A DNA stretch of 64,000 nt from Bacillota bacterium. GTDB taxonomy: Bacteria; Bacillota; Clostridia; Christensenellales; SZUA-584. Positions 50,511 to 59,889 of this stretch are shown here, piece by piece (the first letter of the stretch is position 1; every line of letters starts with the position of its first letter). The notes beneath the pieces are model-generated. The model saw nothing but the letters and a program-made list of their open reading frames with translations, ran no database searches and was not told the DNA's origin. The translations under genes were made by a program, and so were the position numbers. The stretch lies in NCBI GenBank assembly GCA_023408075.1, contig JAEYKW010000005.1, positions 1 to 64,000 on the forward strand, given 5' to 3'.

Positions 50511-51875
50511 TTACAGCAGCTTTTTGGTCTCTCTGTCCACACTGCCGGACCCAAGCGTCACCACAATGTCGCCGGGAACCGCGTTTTCGTCAAGGTAAGA
50601 GCTGATCTCCTCAAATGTCGGGATATATTTGCAGGCGGCATTGGGGCTGATCGCCGCCACGAGGTCGCGCGCATGGATCTCGCCGCGGTCGATATCGCGG
50701 CCCGGATAGATATCCGACACAAGCACCATGTCCGCATCGGCAAAGCTCACAGCATATTTGTCTTTGAGTGTCTTCGCCCGCGTGTACGAGTTGCACTGGA
50801 ATACAACCCAAAGCTTATTGTGCGGATACTTGGAAGCCGCATTGAGGCACGCCATAATTTCGCTCGGATGATGCGCATAGTCGTGAATCACCTTCACGCC
50901 GTTTTTCTCCCCGATGAGCTCAAACCGGCGCCCCGCCAGATGGTATTTTGTCAGCGCCTGCGCTGCATCCTCAAGGCTGATGCCAAACACTTCGCTGCAA
51001 ACCGTCATCGCAGCCAGCGCGTTGGCCATGTTGTGTTTCCCCACAACGTTTAGCTTCACGCGAGCCGTGCCTTTGGATGACGCCACATCAAACTCAGGGC
51101 AGCCCATATCGTCATACACATCGTTCTCTGCGATGTAGTCCGCGTTTTCAAAGCCGTATGTCACCACAGTGCGCCCGCAGCTTTGCGCCACATCCATCAC
51201 AAGCGGGTCGTGCACGTTGGCAAACAGCACGCCGGTCGGCGGCAGCAATGCCGTAAAATTTTTGAATGTTTCAACAATCTCATCAATGCTCTTGTAATAG
51301 TCAAGATGATCATCATCAATATTGTTGATCAGTATATGCGTGGGTGCAAGCTTTAAAAAGCTGCGTACGTATTCGCAGGCTTCCGTCAGGAAAGCGGGGT
51401 AATCGCCAATCGCGACACCGCCTCCGAGAAAATCCACCATGCCGCCCACATGCACGGTTAAGTTCACGGCGCACTCACGCAGGATAAGCGCGCACATCGA
51501 TGTGATCGTGGTTTTGCCGTGGCATCCCGCAATGCCGATCACCGTTTCGAACTGACGGCTGATTTGGCCCAGCAGCTCAGCACGCTCAAGCATGGGAAGC
51601 CCCAGCTCCTTAGCCTTGTCATATTCCACATTACCGGGTTTGATCGCGGCAGAATAGATGACCAGCGATGCATCGCCCAGATTTTTTTCATTATGCCCGA
51701 TGACGAACGAAACATTTTCACTTTCCAGCTTTCTTGTAAAAGCCGATTCTGTGATATCAGAGCCTTGAGCAATATAACCAAGATTTTTAAGTATGATCGC
51801 GAGGCCGCTCATGCTGCAGCCGCCAATACCGATAAAATGGACAATCTTGCCCTTGTAATCCTGTAAAGAAATCAT
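50511..51875 (-). CDS. murC: UDP-N-acetylmuramate-L-alanine ligase MurC
   Basis: Adds L-alanine to UDP-MurNAc using ATP. Start at the ATG 51873-51875, five bases after GAGG; 454 residues. N-terminal Rossmann region HFIGIGGCSMSGLAIIL, ATP loop IAGCHGKTTITSM (residues 115-127; most MurC proteins have GTHGKT), NNIDDDHLDYY for the metal and carbamate region, GKHNMANALAA, and IHDYAHHPSEI. The Thr-to-Cys change in the loop is also known from other Clostridia and should not abolish function. Stands alone with its own promoter, away from a mur/dcw cluster. Confidence 0.97.
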   Translation of the reverse strand: MISLQDYKGKIVHFIGIGGCSMSGLAIILKNLGYIAQGSDITESAFTRKLESENVSFVIGHNEKNLGDASLVIYSAAIKPGNVEYDKAKELGLPMLERAELLGQISRQFETVIGIAGCHGKTTITSMCALILRECAVNLTVHVGGMVDFLGGGVAIGDYPAFLTEACEYVRSFLKLAPTHILINNIDDDHLDYYKSIDEIVETFKNFTALLPPTGVLFANVHDPLVMDVAQSCGRTVVTYGFENADYIAENDVYDDMGCPEFDVASSKGTARVKLNVVGKHNMANALAAMTVCSEVFGISLEDAAQALTKYHLAGRRFELIGEKNGVKVIHDYAHHPSEIMACLNAASKYPHNKLWVVFQCNSYTRAKTLKDKYAVSFADADMVLVSDIYPGRDIDRGEIHARDLVAAISPNAACKYIPTFEEISSYLDENAVPGDIVVTLGSGSVDRETKKLL

Positions 51876-51919
51876 AGACACCTCATTATGTCACATGCTA
51901 ATAATCCGCATATCACTGC

Positions 51920-51949
51920 ATTATACTCCAAACATCGCGCGAATATCAA
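51920..51949 (-). promoter_or_regulatory. Promoter of murC
   Basis: On the minus strand TTGATA (51944-51949) and TATAAT (51920-51925) with an 18-base spacer, 45 bases before the murC start. The intergenic region also carries a TATAAT at about 51992 facing purR. Confidence 0.68.
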
Positions 51950-52028
51950 TAAAAAAAGCTTTTGCTATTTAAAAATTGCCTGACAGGTTCTATAATGGAA
52001 ATGAATTTTGTCAAAGGAGACCGTATCA

Positions 52029-52835
52029 ATGGATAAGGCCGACAGGAAAACGCGGCTCGCTGTGGTTGCTGCGATGCTCACGCGCGAGCCCGGCAAAACA
52101 TATTCGCTCAAGGTGTTTTGCGATATGTTCGGTGCCGCCAAATCGACAATGAGCGAAGATATTGCGATTTTAAAGAGCATGTTCAAAACATACGGCCAAG
52201 GCGACGTTGAGGTGACGCTCGGCGCGGGCGGCGGCGTGCGTTTCGTTCCTGTGATGCCTGTTTCCTCGCGCGAAGCCGTGCTCCGCGATATTGCCGAAAA
52301 ACTCTCGGACCCCACGCGCATTCTACCCGGCGGTTATATCTACACTGTTGATATTTTTTCCAATCCCAAATATGTGGCCCCCATGGCCGAAATACTGGCC
52401 GGCATGTTTATCAAAGCGAACCCTGATTTTGTCGCGACAGTGGAAACAAAAGGTGTCGCTCTCGCGTTGTTTGTGGCACGTGCGCTTTCCAAGCCGCTTG
52501 TGATCGCACGCCGCGATCTGCGGATCACAGAAGGCTCCGTCGTCACAATCAACTATTTGACCGGTTCTTCAAGGCGCATGATGACGATGTCTCTCTCGAA
52601 ACGGGCTGTGACTCCGGGCCAGAAGGCGCTGCTGATCGACGACTTTATTGCAGGCGGCGGCACGGTTCATGCGCTTTTTGAGATGATGAAGGAATTCTCC
52701 GTCACGGTCGTGGGGTGCGGCGCAGGCATTGTGACGCGCATACCTGAAAAGAAGCAAATTGATAATTTCAAAGCGCTGCTGATGCTGGAAAGCGTTGATC
52801 CGTCGGCAGAAAAAATCGTAATTAAACCGCTCTAA
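52029..52835 (+). CDS. purR: Purine operon repressor PurR (Gram-positive type)
   Basis: 268 residues from the ATG at 52029 behind AAAGGAGA; an upstream TTG frame runs through that site and is rejected. N-terminal winged helix (TRLAVVAAMLTREPGKTYSL, FCDMFGAAKSTMSEDIAILK), then a phosphoribosyltransferase-like domain with the PRPP loop LLIDDFIAGGGTVHALFEMM (DDFIAGGGT at 204-212). In Bacillus PRPP binding releases this repressor from PurBox pairs upstream of purine genes. No purine genes are in the window. Divergent from murC. Confidence 0.95.
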   Translation: MDKADRKTRLAVVAAMLTREPGKTYSLKVFCDMFGAAKSTMSEDIAILKSMFKTYGQGDVEVTLGAGGGVRFVPVMPVSSREAVLRDIAEKLSDPTRILPGGYIYTVDIFSNPKYVAPMAEILAGMFIKANPDFVATVETKGVALALFVARALSKPLVIARRDLRITEGSVVTINYLTGSSRRMMTMSLSKRAVTPGQKALLIDDFIAGGGTVHALFEMMKEFSVTVVGCGAGIVTRIPEKKQIDNFKALLMLESVDPSAEKIVIKPL

Positions 52836-52956
52836 ACCACATGGATTTAAAAATGGTGTGAATTGGTCAAGCATTGACTATTTTTGTCGAAAAAACCAAA
52901 TGCCATGACGAAAAGTGTATAATGAACCTACACTGCATCACAATCGGAGGTGCTGT

Positions 52957-55275
52957 ATGGGGGATGACGAATTGTCAATTTGGGGGCAAATTCTTTTCAC
53001 GGTAAAAAAACTTAAAAATCACCTCGAACTTGAAAACATCAGCCCGATTTGCAAAGGTCAAACGCGGGCTGATTTTGAAAACCAATTCAGCGAGCATGCA
53101 AAAGCCGAAATAGCTTCAAGATGTTCCCTTGCCCTGTCCGGAGAAGACAGCGGCGACAGTTTTTATACAAGCCTTTATGGTTGCCCGTATATCATCACTC
53201 TCATTACTCAAATGGAGCAATCCTTTTTATTTTTAGCTGCGGAAGAGCCTGCGGGTAAAATGGATGATATACCGGAAAACTCCGCCTTTTATAAATTGTG
53301 CAGTATGACTGAAAGAGGTATATTCTTTTGGCGTGTGAGGAATCGCGAGTTTTTTCTCAATTATGCCAACGCATCCTACCTTCTTCAAATAGGCTCGCCG
53401 GGGAAATCCTTGCGCAAGCGCCCGGAAGATATATATGGCCCCAAAAAAGCCACGCTCATTCGCTCCCAATTGGAGAAATGCGTAAACTTATTGAGGCCTG
53501 TTTCATTTAATAACAAAGTCAACAAAAAGACATTTGCGGTGACATTGTATCCCGATGTCAGCAACGGACAGACCGTGCGCGTGATGGGTGTCAGCACCGA
53601 TATTACGGAGCATGTCAGCAAATCCGATCAATTGGAGCAAAGCAGAATACAGGCTTCGCAGTGTGAAACCATGCTGCAGGAGCATATCCGGTTTGAAGAA
53701 ATCTTGTCACGTTCCGCAAGAGAGTTTTTAGACTCGGGGTTATCCGGATTTAATGAATGCCTTGAAAGAACGGTCCAAAGCCTTGGGCCTTTGTTTGACA
53801 CGGACTGGACATTTGCCTGCAAAAGCAATAACGTCCATTGCGGCATCAGCTGCCAGTGGCTGGCACGCCCTGAAACCGGCCGCGACCGCCTTCTCGGCAT
53901 CACGCAGAGCAATGAATTTTGCACTTGGGTTTCACAACTCCGGGCCGGGCGTATTTTTGTTGTTAATGACATCCACAAGGAACTGCCGTCGCTTCATGCT
54001 GCGCTCAAGGGCGCGGGCAGTCCCGAGGTTCGCTCGTTTATCGCCGTTCCCGTACTTCGGTCGGATGAGGTTTGGGGGGTGCTCTGCGTCTCATCTTTTT
54101 GTGAAAAGAGAATCTGGACGACCAGAGAAATCAGCATACTCAAAACTGCGGCTGATATTATCATGAGTGCTTATCTGCGTACAAAACTGGAAAAGCAGCT
54201 GAACGAATCCAACCGGGTTCTCGTGGAGTATGATGAATGCCTTCAAGACATGCTTTCGGTGGAGGAATCACTTCATACCGTAACGAGACAATTTCTAAGT
54301 ACTGAAACAAAAGGGTTTGGCAATTGCGTCGGCGATATGCTCAGCACGTTAACCGAGCTGACGGATGCTGACCAAGCCTGTATCACCGTATTAAACGGGG
54401 CCTCCCCCAAATGCTACTCCTGGCATAAAAAAGGGCTCTCTTTTCCGCCGTGCGATCACGACAGAATGAATACGATTTTTTGCGGCTGGAGCGATTTCTT
54501 AAGAAATACCGAACAAATTGCGATTGAAGATGTCTCACAGGAAATAAACACTCTTCCGGCATCCGTTCAGGATTATATATTGAGTATGGGCATAAAATCC
54601 CTGCTTATCATTTCGATTCGCAGCGGAGATACCCCCGTTGCCATATTGTTCCTTGCAAAGGTTTTGGGCGGCTGCCGCTGGGACAACCCAACGATTTATA
54701 CGTCTAAACGGTTTGCGGATGTTTTCAGGGACGCTTATATAAAATTTTGCAGACAGCAGCAGCTTCTTCTGGAAGTCAACTCTGATTCGCATGCGGCTAA
54801 AGAGGCGCTGGCTCAAGCGCAGCTCATTAAAACAACTGCGGAGTGCGCCCAGCAGCTTATTGATGCCACCACAGAAAGCTTGTCCTCCATATACGGCATG
54901 TTCTGCAAATCCATCGCCCAACACCTGCCCATTGACTCAATCAATCTGACACAATACAGCGAGGATTATACAAAGACATTTATCGTATTTAACTGGCGCG
55001 CAACAGGCCCATTGCCAAAAAACACAAGCAGTCAAGCCATCGGTCACGACAACGTTGTTTTAAGTATTCCCGTATTTTATCGCGAAATTGTATGGGGCTG
55101 CCTGCTCGTAAATTTCACGTCGCAATCACCCGCCGACGGCTTTATGCAGGTGCTTGAGATGGTGGCGGAATGCTTTGTCCGTGCATACATGCGCATCCAT
55201 GGGAATAACAAGGATTGTATTGAGGCCAAAAAACATCCGGCCATAGCCCTTTCGCCGCGCCCCTTCGCCATCTAA
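52957..55275 (+). CDS. Large orphan sensor with one PAS-like and three GAF-like domains
   Basis: 772 residues from the ATG at 52957 (GGAGG seven bases ahead). No signal peptide or membrane segment. Residues 1-110 are unassigned. A PAS-like domain lies near 115-215 (MTERGIFFWRVRNREFFLNY, ending VRVMGVSTDITEHV). A coiled coil near 215-250 is followed by a GAF-like domain near 250-410 (RSFIAVPVLRSDEVWGVLCV), a second near 440-600 (GIKSLLIISIRSGDTPVAIL) and a third near 640-750 (NVVLSIPVFYREIVWGCLLV). I see no kinase, GGDEF, EAL, HD or DNA-binding output. It may pass signals by protein contact. A TATAAT at 52918 lacks a clear -35. Confidence 0.8.
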   Translation: MGDDELSIWGQILFTVKKLKNHLELENISPICKGQTRADFENQFSEHAKAEIASRCSLALSGEDSGDSFYTSLYGCPYIITLITQMEQSFLFLAAEEPAGKMDDIPENSAFYKLCSMTERGIFFWRVRNREFFLNYANASYLLQIGSPGKSLRKRPEDIYGPKKATLIRSQLEKCVNLLRPVSFNNKVNKKTFAVTLYPDVSNGQTVRVMGVSTDITEHVSKSDQLEQSRIQASQCETMLQEHIRFEEILSRSAREFLDSGLSGFNECLERTVQSLGPLFDTDWTFACKSNNVHCGISCQWLARPETGRDRLLGITQSNEFCTWVSQLRAGRIFVVNDIHKELPSLHAALKGAGSPEVRSFIAVPVLRSDEVWGVLCVSSFCEKRIWTTREISILKTAADIIMSAYLRTKLEKQLNESNRVLVEYDECLQDMLSVEESLHTVTRQFLSTETKGFGNCVGDMLSTLTELTDADQACITVLNGASPKCYSWHKKGLSFPPCDHDRMNTIFCGWSDFLRNTEQIAIEDVSQEINTLPASVQDYILSMGIKSLLIISIRSGDTPVAILFLAKVLGGCRWDNPTIYTSKRFADVFRDAYIKFCRQQQLLLEVNSDSHAAKEALAQAQLIKTTAECAQQLIDATTESLSSIYGMFCKSIAQHLPIDSINLTQYSEDYTKTFIVFNWRATGPLPKNTSSQAIGHDNVVLSIPVFYREIVWGCLLVNFTSQSPADGFMQVLEMVAECFVRAYMRIHGNNKDCIEAKKHPAIALSPRPFAI

Positions 55276-55336
55276 CATCCCCCCTCGTTGCAATGCGTTT
55301 ATCCGGCATGCTATAATTCGAAAGCGGAGGAAGCAT

Positions 55337-56119
55337 ATGAATCGGAAAAAATGGGTTCTGATAACCGGCGCATCTTCGGGTATCGGCATGGCGCTGGCGC
55401 TGCGGTTTGCCAAAGAAGGCTGGCACTTGGTGCTCGTGGCTAGAGACGCCGCAAGACTGTCCGCGTTGTCTGAAATCATTGAAGATGATTTTAAAGTGCG
55501 CACTCTTGTGATTGCAAAAGACCTGACATCTCAAAATGCCACCGCAGAAATATTCGAGCAGCTTTCAGGCAGCGGCATTCGCATTGAAGCGTTGATCAAC
55601 AATGCCGGAGCCGGAGCCTGCGGTCTCTTCCACGATATCCCGGATGTTAAAGACATGCAGATGATCGATCTCAATATCCGTGCCGTCACGTCGCTTTCAA
55701 AGCTTGCCATTGCTCATATGCGTCAAACCGGCGGCGGGAGAATCCTCAATGTCGCTTCCACCGGTTCATACCAGCCCGGGCCGTATATCGCCGTTTATTA
55801 CGCCTCAAAGGCCTATGTGCTTTCTTTTTCGCAGGCGCTGCGCAAAGAGCTCAAAAAGACGGGTATTATTGTCAGCACACTGTGCCCCGGCTCCACTGCA
55901 ACCGAATTTTCACAGCGTGCCGGAAAAGCCGAAATCAGCGGGGCGATGACGCCCGAAAAGGTGGCGGATTGTGCCTACAAAGGCCTTATCAAAGGCAAAG
56001 CCATTATAATCCCCGGATTTTTGAACAAAGTATTCATCGCCGCCTCCAAACTGCTGCCCGGAAGCTTAAGCGCTGCCATCGTCGAGCGTATACAGAAAAA
56101 GCTGACTGAAACATTTTAG
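55337..56119 (+). CDS. Short-chain dehydrogenase/reductase
   Basis: 260 residues, classical SDR. Cofactor motif LITGASSGIGMALALRFAKE (8-27), NNAGAGACGLF, and active-site Ser-Tyr-Lys in NVASTGSYQPG and YYASKAYVLS. The C-terminal tail is hydrophobic and basic (GFLNKVFIAASKLLPGSL), as in DltE/YqjQ-like reductases that work near the membrane. Substrate unknown. GGAGG precedes the start. It stands alone, 60 bases after the sensor gene. Confidence 0.92.
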   Translation: MNRKKWVLITGASSGIGMALALRFAKEGWHLVLVARDAARLSALSEIIEDDFKVRTLVIAKDLTSQNATAEIFEQLSGSGIRIEALINNAGAGACGLFHDIPDVKDMQMIDLNIRAVTSLSKLAIAHMRQTGGGRILNVASTGSYQPGPYIAVYYASKAYVLSFSQALRKELKKTGIIVSTLCPGSTATEFSQRAGKAEISGAMTPEKVADCAYKGLIKGKAIIIPGFLNKVFIAASKLLPGSLSAAIVERIQKKLTETF

Positions 56120-56272
56120 CACTGCTCTTTTCTCAATGGATATTGACGTGGACTCTTTACAAATACGATTCGCAGCATCTTGTTTGTAACCTTTATGTAA
56201 CATTTCCGTAATAAATTCTTGCAATTCCCTTCCATACGGTTTAAAATAGAAGAAAATGCAGAGAGGTTCAAT

Positions 56273-57400
56273 ATGAATAGACGGCGAACCAGGCGAATCT
56301 CAAAACTGAAAAGGACAACCAACCATATCGTCCGCTCTTTTATGCACTTAAGCAAGCGGACGCGTATTGCTCTGCTGGGTGGCGCCGTTTTGCTGCTTGC
56401 CGCTGTCATTGTGATTGTGTCTTTGCCGCATGATATCGCTGTGCTCTCACCTCAGGACGATGGGACAGCCATCGCTGCTGCCGGCGATATGGATATTCTG
56501 CCCAGCCAGACGCCCGAGCCTTTACCCTCGCCGTCACCCATTCCCACGCCGACACCCGACCCGACACTGCAGCGCGGCGATGAAAACGAACGCGTCCAGC
56601 AGCTTCAGGAACGGCTTATGGAACTCAATTATCTGGATATTGACGAGACCACTCAGCTTTACGGCCCGGCCACTGAGCACGCCGTACAGCTTTTTCAACG
56701 TCAGCATGGTATTCAGCAGGATGGCATCGCAGGCCCCGCGACGCTCGATAAGATTCATGCACCCGATGCCCAAAACTATATGCTTCTTGAAGGCGCCGAG
56801 GGCGAAGACGTGACCAACCTGCAAAGGCAGCTCGTTGACCTTGGGTATCTTAATAAGACCACCGGCTATTATGGCACAGAAACGATAGATGCGATCAAAG
56901 AATTTCAATCCCGCAACGGGCTTTCTGCGGACGGTCAAACCGGGCCTCAAACACTTGACGTGATCTATTCCCCGGATGCCAAACCCAGCAAGAACAAAGT
57001 TCAGGCCGCGAAGCGACGTGCAAATATCGTGGAGATGATTGATGTTGCGAAGGATCAGCTCGGTGACCCGTACCGAAGCGGCCACGAAGGCCCCGATTCG
57101 TTCGACTGCTCCGGCCTTGTGTACTACTGTCTCAAGCAGGCGGGTTCCTCACGCGGCCGCTATAACGCGGCCGGGTATTCACAGGTATCAGACTGGGAGA
57201 AGATCACGTCGATGAACGATCTGGAGAAAGGCGATCTTCTGTTTTTCAGCACGAACGGTAAAAAAGTAGGACATACCGGAATATATATCGGCAACGGGCA
57301 AATGGTTGATGCGTCATCTTCAAACGGTAAAGTTGTAAAGCGTTCTTGTGTGACGCCATTTTGGAAAAGAAACTTTGTCTGTGCACGCAGGCCGTGGTAA
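56273..57400 (+). CDS. NlpC/P60 peptidoglycan endopeptidase with two PG-binding domains
   Basis: 375 residues from the ATG at 56273 (GAGAGG site). Basic cytoplasmic N-terminus (MNRRRTRRISKLKRTT), a single membrane anchor (ALLGGAVLLLAAVIVIVSL), a Pro-rich spacer with the repeated PSP/PTP pattern, then two PG_binding_1 domains (GDENERVQQLQERLMELNYL; EGEDVTNLQRQLVDLGYL). The C-terminal NlpC/P60 domain has the nucleophile Cys in DSFDCSGLVYYCL and the histidine in VGHTGIYIGNGQMVDA. It should cut peptide stems between D-Glu and the diamino acid on the outer face of the membrane. Confidence 0.94.
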   Translation: MNRRRTRRISKLKRTTNHIVRSFMHLSKRTRIALLGGAVLLLAAVIVIVSLPHDIAVLSPQDDGTAIAAAGDMDILPSQTPEPLPSPSPIPTPTPDPTLQRGDENERVQQLQERLMELNYLDIDETTQLYGPATEHAVQLFQRQHGIQQDGIAGPATLDKIHAPDAQNYMLLEGAEGEDVTNLQRQLVDLGYLNKTTGYYGTETIDAIKEFQSRNGLSADGQTGPQTLDVIYSPDAKPSKNKVQAAKRRANIVEMIDVAKDQLGDPYRSGHEGPDSFDCSGLVYYCLKQAGSSRGRYNAAGYSQVSDWEKITSMNDLEKGDLLFFSTNGKKVGHTGIYIGNGQMVDASSSNGKVVKRSCVTPFWKRNFVCARRPW

Positions 57401-57418
57401 CAGCCATATTCACGCACG

Positions 57419-57451
57419 AAAGCCGCCCGGTCGTCACCGCGGCGGCTTTTT
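57419..57451 (+). terminator. Terminator of the NlpC/P60 gene
   Basis: AAAGCCGCC (57419-57427) pairs with GGCGGCTTT (57441-57449) over a 13-base loop and is followed by TTTTTC, 18 bases after the stop codon. Confidence 0.85.
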
Positions 57452-57668
57452 CATATATGCTGATACGAAACCGCTCGTCAATGCTTGGACGAAGCGAATG
57501 AAAAAACAAGTAGTTAATAATAGCGGATTTGGTCATTGGTAAATCAGGTTCAGAGCCAGCCATACAGTCCTCACATCCATAACCGCTTGCGATGCAGGCA
57601 GCACAAGTGCCCTTTTAAAGCGCAGACATGCCATCCGCACACGTGCGGTTTTGATAGAAACTGACCGC

Positions 57669-58202
57669 TTATAGCCCTCTGCAATAGCTGATAAGCTCCG
57701 CTATCGAGGCTTCGTCCGTAAAATCGACCGTCTGCCCGTAGGTATCAATAAGCTGCTTCATTTCTTCATCGCGGTCTTTTTCGTCGATTCTGTTGACCTT
57801 TTTTACAAGCAGCGACATCATCGCCTTGTGTTTGAGATTGATGTTTTTGTAATCGATCGCGCCTCTGAAATGATAGATCTTAATAGAATTCCTGATTTCC
57901 TGCGGAAAGTTTTTTTCTATGATGTCACTGTAATCGGTCAGCCTCGGGTTCGCAAGCCCCACGGTAAACACAACGAGGTTCTTTCCTTTCAAGCCGCCAT
58001 AATTCTTTGTAATGAAGTCCGAGCCGAGCACGCCGCTCGCATAAAGCCCGCCGCCCAATATCACCGTATCGTACCCGTCCATGTCCTGCGCGCGCACTTC
58101 TGACACATCGAACAGACCGGCATCCAGCGCCTGCGCGATCCACTGTGCATATTGTTTTGTGGACCCGTATTTGGATTTATAGACAACCGCAGCTTTACCC
58201 AT
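57669..58202 (-). CDS. Flavodoxin-domain protein, HemG-like
   Basis: 177 residues from the ATG 58200-58202 with GGAGG seven bases ahead. FMN loop VVYKSKYGSTKQYAQWIAQA at residues 6-25, then DTVILGGGLYASGVLGSDFI and LVVFTVGLANPRLTDYSDII, the pattern of the menaquinone-dependent protoporphyrinogen oxidase/flavodoxin family. Without heme genes here, a general electron-transfer role is as likely as HemG activity. Possibly in one transcript with the CPBP gene 43 bases upstream. Confidence 0.88.
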   Translation of the reverse strand: MGKAAVVYKSKYGSTKQYAQWIAQALDAGLFDVSEVRAQDMDGYDTVILGGGLYASGVLGSDFITKNYGGLKGKNLVVFTVGLANPRLTDYSDIIEKNFPQEIRNSIKIYHFRGAIDYKNINLKHKAMMSLLVKKVNRIDEKDRDEEMKQLIDTYGQTVDFTDEASIAELISYCRGL

Positions 58203-58245
58203 CAAAATTCCTCCCAACGCTTATTTATACTGATGATACCATGTT

Positions 58246-58992
58246 TTACGTTTGGAACAGCAAAAACACGGCGACATAGGCCAGCACATATTGTATAAAG
58301 TTCGCCCATATATGAGAGAGCACCGGTGCAAACAGGCTCTTTGTTTTTTCAAATACCGTGGCCCATGTGATGCCCAAAACAAACGTATAGGTGAGCTGCA
58401 GCGCATCAATATGCACAATTTCGAAATGCGGCGCAAACGTATACCCCACATGCGCCGTCATGAATATGAAGCCGCACAGCAGCGATACATGCGATACCCT
58501 CAGCCTGCCGATGCGGATATCGCCTTGCCAATGCCTCGCCAGCACGAGCACCACAAAGCTGCGGTACAGCGGTTCTTCTCCAAGGCCGGGCAGCACCGAG
58601 CCGCCGACAGCATTCTTTACGCCATAGAGCGCATCGGGCGGGCAGAAGCTCCTGAGGTAATCCAGAAACGGCGGAAAGACGATCAGCGCGAGCGCATAGA
58701 ACACAATCAATATACCTGTCCATGCGAGCATAAAATGCCGCAGCGATGTCACGCTTTGCGCGCGGTTGTTCATATTGAACCCCGCATCCTTAAGACGGTT
58801 TGAGACAAACAGCTTCAGGGCGACCACGGTCAGCGCGAGTTGCAGCGCATATGCGACGAACACATAGAAAAGCTGACGCATGGCGCCATTATTAATGAAT
58901 GAATAATCAATGCATTCCGACAAAGCCCTTGATGCAAGCGGGATGGCATGCGCCGTGACAAACACAAGTATCAATATGATTGCTTTTTTCAT
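58246..58992 (-). CDS. CPBP-family intramembrane metalloprotease
   Basis: 248 residues with about seven hydrophobic segments. The three CPBP motifs are present: EExxxR in GLGEEPLYRSF near residue 140, FxxxH in FIFMTAHVGY, and HxxxN in VLSHIWANF. These form the metal site of Rce1/ABI-like proteases. Roles in bacteria include peptide maturation and bacteriocin immunity; no bacteriocin gene is adjacent. GAGGAA precedes the start. Confidence 0.85.
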   Translation of the reverse strand: MKKAIILILVFVTAHAIPLASRALSECIDYSFINNGAMRQLFYVFVAYALQLALTVVALKLFVSNRLKDAGFNMNNRAQSVTSLRHFMLAWTGILIVFYALALIVFPPFLDYLRSFCPPDALYGVKNAVGGSVLPGLGEEPLYRSFVVLVLARHWQGDIRIGRLRVSHVSLLCGFIFMTAHVGYTFAPHFEIVHIDALQLTYTFVLGITWATVFEKTKSLFAPVLSHIWANFIQYVLAYVAVFLLFQT

Positions 58993-59188
58993 TCCGTTCC
59001 TCTTGTTCCGTTATCTTTCGATTATATAACCCGAAGACGGTTTGGACAAACAAGCAGCGTTTCCAAGCTTTTTAAAGTGGCCGGGTGACTCTGCGTTATG
59101 CGGGTGGTTATATTAATTCTGATACGCAGTAGGCTCATCAATCTACTAAATTAGAATCTAACAATCGGTAACTTTCACATATCATCCC

Positions 59189-59500
59189 CTACATAGCATT
59201 TTCGCTTTCTGAACGATTGCTTTTCTTTGGATTCTTTGGAAACCATCCCTTTTCAACCCTTTTCTCTTGTTCAAAGAGCTCGCGAATACTCCACAGTAAC
59301 GAAAACCCCAATATGGACAGCAGGGCTGATAATATTGCCCCTATGCTAAAGAATGAAAAACCGATACATAGTAAACCGGCTATCAGAAACATGGGCCACA
59401 CCTTTGAACCGATATAATATTCCGCTTTTATAACAACAGGGTGCAGTATTCCGATAATGATAAATGCACCAATTCCTATGATGATTCCCTCACAATTCAT
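59189..59500 (-). CDS. DUF4491 small membrane protein
   Basis: 103 residues matching the DUF4491 family: GIIIGIGAFIIIGILHPVVI, KAEYYIGSKVWPMFLIAGLL and the charged tail LFEQEKRVEKGWFPKNP. About three membrane helices (residues 4-24, 33-53, 55-73). Function unknown; members are scattered singletons in Bacillota and Bacteroidota. AAGGAG precedes the start. A perfect 18-bp palindrome lies upstream. Confidence 0.9.
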   Translation of the reverse strand: MNCEGIIIGIGAFIIIGILHPVVIKAEYYIGSKVWPMFLIAGLLCIGFSFFSIGAILSALLSILGFSLLWSIRELFEQEKRVEKGWFPKNPKKSNRSESENAM

Positions 59501-59570
59501 GCCCGACTCCTTTACTGTATATATTATGCTTTTTAAGTATCATGTATAATCAAGCCTTTAGCTTTAGCTA

Positions 59571-59588
59571 TACGTTTATATAAACGTA
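59571..59588. promoter_or_regulatory. Perfect 18-bp palindrome upstream of the DUF4491 gene
   Basis: TACGTTTATATAAACGTA is fully symmetric and is flanked by TAGC and GCTA, extending the symmetry with a two-base offset. It lies 70 bp upstream of the DUF4491 start, behind a likely -35 region (TTGATT on the minus strand). This looks like an operator; the regulator is unknown. The surrounding 59501-59810 stretch shows no gene. Confidence 0.5.
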
Positions 59589-59810
59589 GCTATGGACAAA
59601 GAAAACCAACTCCCCACATAATTCTCATAACCGTATTGTCAATCAGTATAAATGAAAATGTAAAAACAATATAGCCTATCCTGATAATAAACCCTTTAGA
59701 TGTGTTTGATATGAATAATATGACCTTACCGATTATTTAATTGACCTGTACATTATCATGATTGAGAATAATCAGTCCAACAGGAAATTCCGGCTTTTTA
59801 GCTTCCATCA

Positions 59811-59866
59811 TTGACATTGCTATAAATATATCATATATTAATATTAGTTGAGCGATCATTCAACTA
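59811..59866 (+). promoter_or_regulatory. Promoter and operator of the CadC-type repressor gene
   Basis: TTGACA (59811-59816) and TATATT (59834-59839) with a 17-base spacer. A dyad, TAGTTGA (59845-59851) and TCAACTA (59860-59866), begins five bases after the -10 box. Dyads with TTGA and TCAA halves are typical of ArsR/SmtB metal repressors, so autorepression is likely. Confidence 0.82.
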
Positions 59867-59889
59867 TTCATCCTTGTGGAGGATCATGT

